DNA from: Hydrogenovibrio sp. UBA650
GTDB taxonomy: Bacteria > Pseudomonadota > Gammaproteobacteria > Thiomicrospirales > Thiomicrospiraceae
Direction: 5' to 3'
Assembly (NCBI GenBank): GCA_002299245.1
Contig: DBOI01000119.1
Coordinates: 6,597 to 28,665 of the forward strand
DNA length: 22,069 nucleotides
Positions within the stretch are counted from its first letter, which is position 1. Each line of letters opens with the position of its first letter. The notes below the pieces were generated by a model that was not told where the DNA came from, ran no database searches, and was given only the letters and a program-made list of their open reading frames with translations. Shown in pieces: positions 1-6,013 of this stretch. The position numbers and the translations under genes were made by a program.

Positions 1-518
1 GAAAGAGTATCGCCTGTCATTTCATAATTGGTTTGAGAGGTCTGGTAAACGCTCTTGTGAGTTGGTGCAGGCAACTTGGCTTGCGGCATGGTCGCCAGAC
101 CATTCTGCGCCATATAGATCAACGGTCCTTGGTCAGACATCAAATGGAATGGTTGAGAATGGTCTTGTGTAGCACCGTATTTGAGTAACTTCGCATCGCG
201 AATATCACCACCGTTGGTATCAATAACCAGCTCTAAAGTATCCGTTTTAACGCTAATGCGTTTACCTTGTGGGATTCCACTTTGCAGAACCGGCACCGAC
301 TCATTACCAACAACACCAGTGTTAGCGGTAGGTACATCCCCTGCTGCAGAATTTGGCGAGGCAGAAACAACGCTGTTCTGGCTTGCTACCGGAACTTCTT
401 GAGCGGTACTTGTTTTTAATGCCTGTTGTTGTTTTTGTGCGGTGAATTGCGACCATTCCAGCCAAATCCAGGTTAGCGTAAATGCGAGGGCTAACCACCA
501 AATAGATCTTGCGTTCAT
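1..518 (-). CDS. yidC: Membrane protein insertase YidC, 5' part (cut by window edge)
   Basis: YidC inserts and folds inner-membrane proteins, alone or with SecYEG. Only about the first 172 codons lie in the window; the gene runs off the left edge. The N-terminus (MNARSIWWLALAFTLTWIWL) is a typical YidC first membrane segment. A low-complexity Ser/Ala/Gln linker follows, then the start of the periplasmic beta-sandwich domain (VKTDTLELVIDTNGGDI, about residues 90-107), a well conserved YidC stretch. The ATG directly abuts the rnpA stop codon (TAG then ATG) with no clear Shine-Dalgarno site, so translation is probably coupled to rnpA. In most gammaproteobacteria the small gene yidD sits between rnpA and yidC; here there is no room for it. 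The conserved insertase domain lies outside the window, so the call rests on the N-terminus and gene order. Confidence 0.93.
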   Translation of the reverse strand, partial: MNARSIWWLALAFTLTWIWLEWSQFTAQKQQQALKTSTAQEVPVASQNSVVSASPNSAAGDVPTANTGVVGNESVPVLQSGIPQGKRISVKTDTLELVIDTNGGDIRDAKLLKYGATQDHSQPFHLMSDQGPLIYMAQNGLATMPQAKLPAPTHKSVYQTSQTNYEMTGDTL

Positions 519-941
519 CTAGTTACTCTTTTTATTCTTTAACTTGCTGTTTTGAATTTTGCGTACCAAGTGCAGAAAACTTTTATGCAGGGTTACATTA
601 TCAATCTCTTGCATACCCTTGCGACTTAAAACCACAATATCATACCCACTTAAATCAGACTTATGTAGTCGAAATGCTTCTCTGGCAACTCTTTTTATCC
701 GATTTCGCCATACAGCCCGTGGTAGTTGCTTTTTTGCGATTGCTAAACCTAAACGCGGATAACCGTAATTATTAGGCCTGACAATAAAAGTCCAGTTACG
801 ATTTCCAAAGCGTTCCGCATTAGCAAATACATGGGAAAATGATTTAGGGTTTAACAGCCGATTGGACTTGGGAAATGCATTGTTTGGCTGTATAGAAGAA
901 GGGGGTTCTGGGTGAGCAGATAACTCTCGATTAGAATTCAT
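519..941 (-). CDS. rnpA: Ribonuclease P protein component
   Basis: RnpA is the protein subunit of RNase P and helps the catalytic RNA mature tRNA 5' ends. The family signature is clear: RNRIKRVAREAFR, with the conserved RNR helix, and the preceding GLAIAKKQLPRAV strand. The frame is open back to an ATG at 956 (145 aa), but that start has no ribosome binding site. The ATG at 941 has GGGGAG just upstream, though only 3 bases away, so I chose it (140 aa); this choice is uncertain. Either way about 20-25 residues rich in Ser, Pro and Asn precede the usual family start (FPKSNRLLNPKSFSHVF), a modest N-terminal extension over the roughly 115-120 aa norm. It lies between rpmH and yidC and is probably co-transcribed with both. 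Confidence 0.93.
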   Translation of the reverse strand: MNSNRELSAHPEPPSSIQPNNAFPKSNRLLNPKSFSHVFANAERFGNRNWTFIVRPNNYGYPRLGLAIAKKQLPRAVWRNRIKRVAREAFRLHKSDLSGYDIVVLSRKGMQEIDNVTLHKSFLHLVRKIQNSKLKNKKSN

Positions 942-1007
942 ATACTCCCCAGACATAATTTTTATTCACATGCAAAGATGCACATAAATTAATTATGGAC
1001 CATATTA

Positions 1008-1142
1008 TTATGGCGTTAGACGCTTACGCCCTTTAGCGCGACGAGCAGCCAATACTTTACGACCGTTTTTTGTCGCCATACGAGCACGGAAACCGTGAGT
1101 ACGTGCACGCTTGATTACGCTTGGTTGAAATGTACGTTTCAT
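1008..1142 (-). CDS. rpmH: 50S ribosomal protein L34
   Basis: L34 is a small basic protein of the large ribosomal subunit. This 44-residue ORF begins MKRTFQPSVIKRARTHGFRA and ends GRKRLTP, which matches the L34 family almost throughout, including the usual length. The Shine-Dalgarno site AAGGA sits 7 bases before the ATG. A well-formed promoter lies at 1187-1215. No terminator separates it from rnpA, 52-66 bases downstream, so rpmH-rnpA-yidC is likely one transcript, as in many bacteria. Confidence 0.98.
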   Translation of the reverse strand: MKRTFQPSVIKRARTHGFRARMATKNGRKVLAARRAKGRKRLTP

Positions 1143-1186
1143 GTCTCTGTCCTTAAATTACTGTTCCGAGAATCGGAAAGACGGGA

Positions 1187-1215
1187 ATTATAATGAGTTA
1201 TCAACAAGAAAACAA
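1187..1215 (-). promoter_or_regulatory. rpmH promoter with a DnaA-box-like site in its spacer
   Basis: On the minus strand TTGTTT (1215-1210) and a perfect TATAAT (1192-1187) are separated by 17 bases, about 45 bases before the rpmH start. The plus-strand 9-mer TTATCAACA (1198-1206), one mismatch from the DnaA box TTATCCACA, lies wholly inside the spacer. DnaA binding there could repress rpmH-rnpA-yidC transcription; this is inferred from position only. Confidence 0.7.
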
Positions 1216-1270
1216 TAACTCTTGAATAAATATTTTAAGGAATTTACAGGAGGGTATTAATTAATTGTCT

Positions 1271-1296
1271 ATTGGCCGTGTTTGAACACGGCCAAT
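1271..1296 (-). terminator. Perfect 26-base palindrome, likely terminator of the SCP2 gene
   Basis: A perfect dyad with 12-base arms (ATTGGCCGTGTT and its complement) around a 2-base centre lies 20 bases after the SCP2-domain stop codon. On the minus strand it is followed by AGACAATTAATTAA rather than a clean U-run, so it may be a weak terminator or an RNA-stabilising hairpin. It isolates the SCP2 gene from the rpmH promoter. Confidence 0.55.
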
Positions 1297-1316
1297 GAGA
1301 TATTCAGTGATCTAGT

Positions 1317-1721
1317 TTATTCACCGCCAATCTGTGACATCAAACCAAAACTCTTAATAAAAGGGCCGGCCATACTTGGATTTTTAATCATGGCACCAAA
1401 ATCACCACTGTTAAATTTTAATTTACCAGTAGCAACCGCCATTCCCATTGAAGTCATCCCTAAGGGTTTTTTCATCCACTTCATCCAGTTTTCTTTGTCT
1501 GCGCGCATATCCCAGTCAGCAACTTCATCACTCCAACTACCAGCGCGAGTACATTCACCGTTTTCTACAACAAAAACACCTGTTGGATTGTCATCGCTTT
1601 TAAAACCACAGACAATTACAGAATTGAAATTAATCTCCGCAAGTTTATCCTTTACTTCTGGGTCGCCATTCCATGCGTCTTTTAGTTGATTCATCCACTC
1701 ATCTGAAAATAACTCTGCCAT
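1317..1721 (-). CDS. SCP2 sterol-binding domain protein
   Basis: This 134-residue soluble protein resembles the SCP2 (sterol carrier protein 2) fold, a small alpha/beta domain with a hydrophobic tunnel for lipids or acyl chains. Supporting segments are the amphipathic N-terminal helix (SDEWMNQLKDAWN), the central strands (VFVVENGECTRAG), and the typical C-terminal run KLKFNSGDFGAMIKNPSMAGPFIKSFGLM, about residues 100-128. No signal peptide or membrane segment is visible, so it should be cytosolic. The start is well supported: GGAG lies 7 bases before the ATG. Such stand-alone SCP2 proteins occur in bacteria with no proven substrate; sterol binding is not implied. Its place between rpmH and oriC, where many gammaproteobacteria have only the rpmH/dnaA intergenic region, is unusual. 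It points away from dnaA. Confidence 0.75.
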   Translation of the reverse strand: MAELFSDEWMNQLKDAWNGDPEVKDKLAEINFNSVIVCGFKSDDNPTGVFVVENGECTRAGSWSDEVADWDMRADKENWMKWMKKPLGMTSMGMAVATGKLKFNSGDFGAMIKNPSMAGPFIKSFGLMSQIGGE

Positions 1722-2208
1722 ATCTAAGCTCCTCTATATAACTAGTTATCAATAAACTCATTTAATGAAATTAGATAATATTCATAAATGAGTCGCTGAA
1801 GTCTACTCAAATATTTGTCCACTGACCAATCAGCAAAATTAGGGGGTCATAAATTCTTTGCATTGATTACCTAAAAACCAACCAAGTACACAGAAACAAT
1901 ATTATTAAGTTTTTCTAAGAAAAAACCTCAAATAGTGACTAAAGTTATTGAGCGGTTTGATGCTAGAAACTCGCATTCAATGCTAAACAGATAGATTTAA
2001 AGGCCTGCATTATTTGGTATAGTTCTCCTGCTAGGTTTTAAAAGTTTGATTCGTGTAAGCAAAGTTTAGCTACAACCAATATAAATAATCATATAGAGGT
2101 TTTGTTTTTCATTAAATTTTTTAGCCATGAAAACATCGTTTTTCAGCCAATCAGATAAACCGTAAAAAAGCATTTAATTACAAAACTTTAAACTCATATT
2201 AACCATAG
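1722..2208. other. AT-rich non-genic stretch left of the DnaA-box cluster (candidate unwinding region)
   Basis: I see no gene in these 487 bases. The part nearest the SCP2 gene carries an imperfect hairpin (1756-1793). From about 2040 to 2208 the DNA is very AT-rich with A- and T-runs (for example AAATTTTTTAG and TAAAAAAGCATTTAATTA), directly next to the DnaA-box cluster. That is the expected place for the duplex-unwinding element of oriC. No GATC site and no exact 13-mer repeat of the E. coli type was seen. Confidence 0.5.
1756..1793. repeat. Imperfect inverted repeat upstream of the SCP2 gene
   Basis: ACTCATTTA (1756-1764) is perfectly complementary to TAAATGAGT (1785-1793). With one bulged base the pairing continues for five more bases (ATGAA against TTCAT), leaving an 11-base AT-rich loop. 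It lies 35-72 bases before the SCP2-domain start and could be a leader hairpin or operator for that gene, or structure at the edge of oriC. Confidence 0.5.
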
Positions 2209-2272
2209 TTATCCACACGCTTTATCAACAAAGTTATCCACAGAAAAAAACCTTGTTTTAAAGTTATTCACA
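2209..2272 (+). other. oriC core: cluster of four DnaA boxes
   Basis: Four same-strand 9-mers fit the DnaA box: TTATCCACA at 2209-2217 and 2234-2242 (both perfect), TTATCAACA at 2222-2230 (one mismatch) and TTATTCACA at 2264-2272 (matches TTATNCACA). The first three start 13 and 12 bases apart, a spacing of about one helical turn suited to cooperative DnaA assembly. The cluster sits between an AT-rich stretch and dnaA in the standard rpmH-oriC-dnaA context, so this is very probably the functional origin. No weaker boxes on the opposite strand were found nearby. Confidence 0.88.
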
Positions 2273-2280
2273 GGTATACT
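2253..2280 (+). promoter_or_regulatory. dnaA promoter P1, with a DnaA box inside it
   Basis: TTGTTT (2253-2258) and TATACT (2275-2280) are 16 bases apart. The DnaA box TTATTCACA (2264-2272) fills the spacer, so DnaA bound there would block RNA polymerase, the expected autorepression geometry. The predicted start near 2287 leaves a long leader of about 280 bases before dnaA. Confidence 0.6.
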
Positions 2281-2294
2281 ATCCCTAAAACAAA

Positions 2295-2369
2295 ATGAGC
2301 ACCGTAGCTCAACAAGAAGCCGCCAATCTTTTGCGTCTTAAACTTGTAGAAAACCTTCTGACTAGATAG
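2295..2369 (+). CDS. Possible 24-residue leader peptide upstream of dnaA
   Basis: An ATG-to-TAG ORF of 24 codons reads MSTVAQQEAANLLRLKLVENLLTR, a plausible amphipathic helix with ordinary codon use for this genome, set in otherwise AT-rich DNA. It begins only about 8 bases after the predicted P1 transcription start and has no Shine-Dalgarno site, so it would have to be translated almost leaderless. It ends about 195 bases before dnaA. I know of no homologue. It may be a chance ORF; the function is unknown. Confidence 0.3.
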   Translation: MSTVAQQEAANLLRLKLVENLLTR

Positions 2370-2462
2370 AACAAACTACCTAATCAGCAAAAAATTACAT
2401 TCATATACATAGAAATAATAAAACGTCTTTGGAAAACCGTGATAAATCGATACTCTAAACCA

Positions 2463-2482
2463 GTTATTGATTATCATTATCA
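2463..2482. promoter_or_regulatory. Fur-box-like palindrome upstream of dnaA
   Basis: Bases 2463-2481 (GTTATTGATTATCATTATC) match the classic 19-base Fur box GATAATGATAATCATTATC at 16 of 19 positions. In the 7-1-7 description, TGATTATCATTATCA (2468-2482) matches TGATAATNATTATCA at 13 of 14 positions. It lies about 82 bases before the dnaA start. A weak candidate promoter (TTATCA 2477-2482, 17-base spacer, TTAAAT 2500-2505) would have its -35 inside the site, so bound Fur would repress it. Regulation is inferred from sequence alone. Confidence 0.5.
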
Positions 2483-2564
2483 AAGACATTGATAGCCTGT
2501 TAAATATTGCGCCCTGCGTTGTAGTGACTATTGGCTTTCGAGTGAAATATTTGAGGATACAACC

Positions 2565-3938
2565 TTGTCAACACTTTGGGCTCAAAGCCTTAAATTCTTA
2601 GAAAGTGATCTTAACGATCAGCAATTTCATACTTGGATACGTCCACTACAAGCTGTTGAAGAGGAGTCGGTAATCCGCTTGCTTGCACCTTCCACCTTTA
2701 TTCTTGAGTGGGTAAACAAGCGATTGATGGATAACATTCGTCAGGCAGTCGCTATGGCGGCACCAACCAATACGCCAGACGTTCAGCTTGAAATAGGTGA
2801 CTACAGCCTTGAAACTCTAGAAGAACCAGAACCGACCGTTCCACAACCTCTACAAAAACAAGCCTCTGAAAGCCAGAAAAAGACAAGCAAAACCGAAAAA
2901 AGTGCCAAATCGGCAATCAAACATAATTTAAATTCTAGTTTTACCTTTGAAACCTTCGTTGAAGGTAAAGCCAACCAGCTTGCTGCAGCTGCAGCCAGAC
3001 AAGTAGCTGAAAACCCAGGCGGTAGTTACAATCCATTTTTTATTTATGGTGGAGTCGGCCTTGGTAAAACTCACTTGATGCACGCCATCGGAAACCAGTT
3101 GATGAAAGATAAGCCAGATGCACGTGTAGTTTATCTTCATTCTGAGCGCTTTGTTGCCGATATGGTAAATGCTCTACGCCACAACAAAATAGATGAATTC
3201 AAGCGCTTTTATCGTTCATTAGATGCTTTATTAATCGATGATATTCAGTTTTTTGCCAATAAAGAACAGTCTCAAGAAGAGTTCTTCCATACGTTCAATA
3301 CCCTACTAGAAGGCAATAAACAGGTTATTCTCACGAGTGACCGCTTCCCGAAAGAGGTTGAAGGCTTGGAAGACCGACTCAAGTCACGATTTGGCTGGGG
3401 TTTGACCATTGCCGTTGAGCCTCCCGAATTTGAGATGCGTGTCGCGATTCTACTTAAGAAGGCCTCTGAATTTGGGTTCATCTTACCGGATGATGTCGCC
3501 TTCTTTTTAGCCAAACGCCTACGCGGCAATGTTCGTGATTTAGAAGGTGCCTTAAAGCGCGTCGGGGCTTATGCCCAGTTTACCCAGAAAACCCTAACGG
3601 TAGATTTAGTTAAAGAAGCACTTAAAGATTTGCTGGCTTTGCAGCAGAAAATGGTGACTTTGGAAAACATTCAAAAAACCGTTGCGGATTATTATAAAAT
3701 CCGTGTGGCAGATATTTTATCCAAGCGTAGATCTCGCAACGTTGCTCGGCCTCGACAAATTGCGATGAGTATTGCTAAAGAGCTTACCAATCACAGTCTT
3801 CCTGAAATTGGTGATGCTTTTGGTGGTCGTGATCATACAACGGTACTTCACGCTGTGCGCAAGATAAAAGAGTTAAGAGATAGCGATCATCACATAGAAG
3901 ATGATTTTAATAGTTTAGTTCGAATCATTACTAATTAA
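2565..3938 (+). CDS. dnaA: Chromosomal replication initiator protein DnaA
   Basis: DnaA binds DnaA boxes at oriC, forms an ATP-dependent filament, opens the AT-rich region and helps load the DnaB helicase. All four domains are present in 457 residues: domain I (1 to about 85, MSTLWAQSLKFLESDLNDQQFHTWI), a charged Ser/Lys linker (about 86-125), and the AAA+ domain with Walker A GGVGLGKT (162-169) and Walker B LLIDDIQ (Asp225/Asp226). Domain IV carries the DnaA signature (ARPRQIAMSIAKEL to GGRDHTTVLHA, about 393-436). The start is a TTG at 2565 preceded by GAGGA with a 7-base spacer; no better ATG precedes domain I. A weak start may limit DnaA level. dnaN follows after 17 bases. Likely controls are a promoter-embedded DnaA box and a possible Fur site. 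Confidence 0.99.
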   Translation: MSTLWAQSLKFLESDLNDQQFHTWIRPLQAVEEESVIRLLAPSTFILEWVNKRLMDNIRQAVAMAAPTNTPDVQLEIGDYSLETLEEPEPTVPQPLQKQASESQKKTSKTEKSAKSAIKHNLNSSFTFETFVEGKANQLAAAAARQVAENPGGSYNPFFIYGGVGLGKTHLMHAIGNQLMKDKPDARVVYLHSERFVADMVNALRHNKIDEFKRFYRSLDALLIDDIQFFANKEQSQEEFFHTFNTLLEGNKQVILTSDRFPKEVEGLEDRLKSRFGWGLTIAVEPPEFEMRVAILLKKASEFGFILPDDVAFFLAKRLRGNVRDLEGALKRVGAYAQFTQKTLTVDLVKEALKDLLALQQKMVTLENIQKTVADYYKIRVADILSKRRSRNVARPRQIAMSIAKELTNHSLPEIGDAFGGRDHTTVLHAVRKIKELRDSDHHIEDDFNSLVRIITN

Positions 3939-3955
3939 GAATTGGGATACTTGGC

Positions 3956-5065
3956 ATGAAAATCACTCTAACCCGTGAAAATCTTTTAAAAGTCTTGCAA
4001 ACAGTTGGTGGCGTTGTCGAAAAACGTCAAACCATGCCAATTCTGGGAAATATTCTATTTCAGGTTTCCGAAAACACTCTAACGGTTACCGCTTCTGATC
4101 TAGAGATTGAAACCCGAGCCCAAACCGAATTGGAGTCCGCCGATAGCAGTCAATTTGCGATTACCTTGCCCGCTTTGAAACTGATTAACATCGTGCGTTC
4201 TCTGCCTGACGGCTTAACCATAGTGATGGATTTTGAAGATTCTCGCTGTAACCTGGCTGCAGGGCGTTCCAGATTCAAACTTTCTACACTTCCGGCAGAA
4301 GACTTCCCAACCATCGATCTAACCCAGGCAGACCTGTCATTTTCACTATCTCAGCACCAATTAAAACAGCTCATTAATCACTCTAGTTTTGCAATGGCGA
4401 TTCAAGATGTGCGTTTCTATCTTAATGGGATGCTGTTTGATATCAGCAATGGCTCGCTTCGAGTGGTAGCGACAGATGGGCACCGCCTCTCAACCTGCTC
4501 AACTGATCTGGCAATCGATGGTCTTGCTCCAACTCAGGCAATACTGCCGCGCAAAGGGGTTTTAGAACTTTCTAAACTGATTGGTGATGACGATGCACTT
4601 ATTGAGTTTGCACTGGCAAAGAACTATCTAACAGTACAATTTGAAGAGACAGTTTTCACCTGTAAACTGGTGGATGGTCGCTTCCCGGATTACCGACGCG
4701 TCATTCCGCAACATAATGATCAACTGGTTACTACGGATCGTGAATTACTAAAGAGCCTGCTGCAACGTGCCTCGATTCTATCTAACGATAAGTTCAAAGG
4801 CATTCGTCTAATGCTTTCCAATAACCTACTTGCGGTAAGCGCCTCTAACAGTGAGCAGGACGAATCTCATGAAGATATGGCAATCGACTATCAAGGAACA
4901 GAGATGGAAGTTGGCTTTAATGTCAGCTATATTCTCGACGTTCTCAACTCAATGCAGGAAGATACGGTAACTCTGCTAATGAAAGATGCCAACAGCAGCT
5001 GCTTGATCGAAGGCAAGACTGATATCTGTCAGTGTCAGCATGTTGTCATGCCAATGCGTTTATAA
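3956..5065 (+). CDS. dnaN: DNA polymerase III beta subunit (sliding clamp)
   Basis: DnaN dimerises into the ring that tethers DNA polymerase III and other partners to DNA. The 369-residue length is normal and the three repeated clamp domains can be followed: MKITLTRENLLKVLQTVGGVVEKRQTMPIL at the start, the central FRGVLE-like region (ILPRKGVLELSKLI, about residues 195-208), and the near-invariant C-terminus VVMPMRL that lines the partner-binding pocket. The ATG is 17 bases after dnaA, so the two are probably one operon. The family C-terminus usually reads YVVMPMRL; here it is HVVMPMRL, a small change. Confidence 0.99.
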   Translation: MKITLTRENLLKVLQTVGGVVEKRQTMPILGNILFQVSENTLTVTASDLEIETRAQTELESADSSQFAITLPALKLINIVRSLPDGLTIVMDFEDSRCNLAAGRSRFKLSTLPAEDFPTIDLTQADLSFSLSQHQLKQLINHSSFAMAIQDVRFYLNGMLFDISNGSLRVVATDGHRLSTCSTDLAIDGLAPTQAILPRKGVLELSKLIGDDDALIEFALAKNYLTVQFEETVFTCKLVDGRFPDYRRVIPQHNDQLVTTDRELLKSLLQRASILSNDKFKGIRLMLSNNLLAVSASNSEQDESHEDMAIDYQGTEMEVGFNVSYILDVLNSMQEDTVTLLMKDANSSCLIEGKTDICQCQHVVMPMRL

Positions 5066-5096
5066 AACAATCAGAAACAACAGGCCTCATAAGCAG

Positions 5097-5993
5097 ATGA
5101 TTAGCAATGCTAAGTGGATAATCATCGCCACCTATGCCTCGGTTGCGACCGCTTTAATTTTAGTTTTTATCAAGTCGGTTGCCTGGGTGCGGATGGACTC
5201 TGTCGCGATCCTCGCATCCTTGTTGGATTCGGCACTGGATGTCATGGCATCTTTAATGATTGCCGTTGCGGTTGTTATCTCTCAGGCTCCACCTGATAAC
5301 GAACATCGATTTGGCCACGGTAAGGCAGAGCCCCTAGCAGCTTTAGCACAAAGCATTTTCATTGTTGGCTCAGCTTTTTACCTGATCATCTATTCTTTTG
5401 AGCGCCTTTGGTCCCCTCAGTTGCTCCAACATGCCGAAAGCGCGATTCTATATATGGTCTTTGCTCTGGTAATGACTATGGTTTTAATAAGTTTCCAACG
5501 TTTCGTTATTATTAAAACTAACTCGACAGCGATTCGTGCTGACTCGTTACATTACATTAGCGATCTATTTTCAATGACACTGGTCATCATTAGTTTATGG
5601 CTAAGTCACATACAATGGCTAGACCCGCTATTGGGCCTATTAATTGCTATTTTCATTCTACGCAGCGCATTCAAAATTGCTATTGACTCTGGCAACCAAC
5701 TCCTGGATCGCGAACTGCCCGATGATATTCGTCAAGAGATTCAGGAAATCATTCTTAAAACCCCAAATATCAGTGGTTTTAATGATCTAAGAACCTATCA
5801 ATCTGGACCAAATCGCTTTGTACAGTTTGACCTTGAACTTGATGACAATTTAACAGTGCTAGAAGCTCATGATATTACCGAGCAGGTCACCAATAACCTC
5901 AAAGAATATGACCCTGATCTGGATATTATGATTCACCAAGAACCAGCGAGTCTGCAAGATGATCCTACCCACCATAACTGGGGTAAAGAGTAG
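5097..5993 (+). CDS. fieF: Cation diffusion facilitator, FieF-type metal efflux pump
   Basis: This is a cation diffusion facilitator that exports Fe2+, Zn2+ or similar ions from the cytoplasm in exchange for protons. With the ATG at 5097 it is 298 residues, close to E. coli FieF (300). The match runs along the protein: the metal-site helix SVAILASLLDSALDVMAS, FGHGKAEPLAALAQSIF, SFQRFVII, the second metal-site helix RADSLHYISD (His and Asp), and a cytoplasmic C-terminal domain with LLDRELPDDIRQEI, DLRTYQSGPNRFVQFDLEL and IHQEP. Six membrane segments are expected. The frame extends upstream to 5040 inside dnaN, but those codons do not resemble the family. It lies 31 bases after dnaN and 20 before recF, splitting a normally adjacent pair. 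Metal preference cannot be read with certainty. Confidence 0.92.
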   Translation: MISNAKWIIIATYASVATALILVFIKSVAWVRMDSVAILASLLDSALDVMASLMIAVAVVISQAPPDNEHRFGHGKAEPLAALAQSIFIVGSAFYLIIYSFERLWSPQLLQHAESAILYMVFALVMTMVLISFQRFVIIKTNSTAIRADSLHYISDLFSMTLVIISLWLSHIQWLDPLLGLLIAIFILRSAFKIAIDSGNQLLDRELPDDIRQEIQEIILKTPNISGFNDLRTYQSGPNRFVQFDLELDDNLTVLEAHDITEQVTNNLKEYDPDLDIMIHQEPASLQDDPTHHNWGKE

Positions 5994-6013
5994 ATCGTTG
6001 GTCTAAAACACGC

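Noticed and set aside
1282..1689. Plus-strand ORF of 135 codons opposite the SCP2 gene
   Set aside because: It is antisense to a well-supported gene with a good Shine-Dalgarno site, and its translation resembles no family I know.
1778..1793. GATAAT-containing sequence before the SCP2 gene as a third Fur box
   Set aside because: Only one half fits; the other half of the 7-1-7 pattern does not match.
1815..1823. TTGTCCACT as an additional DnaA box
   Set aside because: It has two mismatches to TTATCCACA, including a core position, and lies far from the cluster.
2222..2237. IHF site within oriC (TATCAA followed by CAAAGTT)
   Set aside because: The TTR part of the consensus is off by one position.
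5040..5096. Longer N-terminus for fieF starting inside dnaN
   Set aside because: The extra 19 residues are Cys/Arg-rich and unlike the family; the ATG at 5097 gives the family length.
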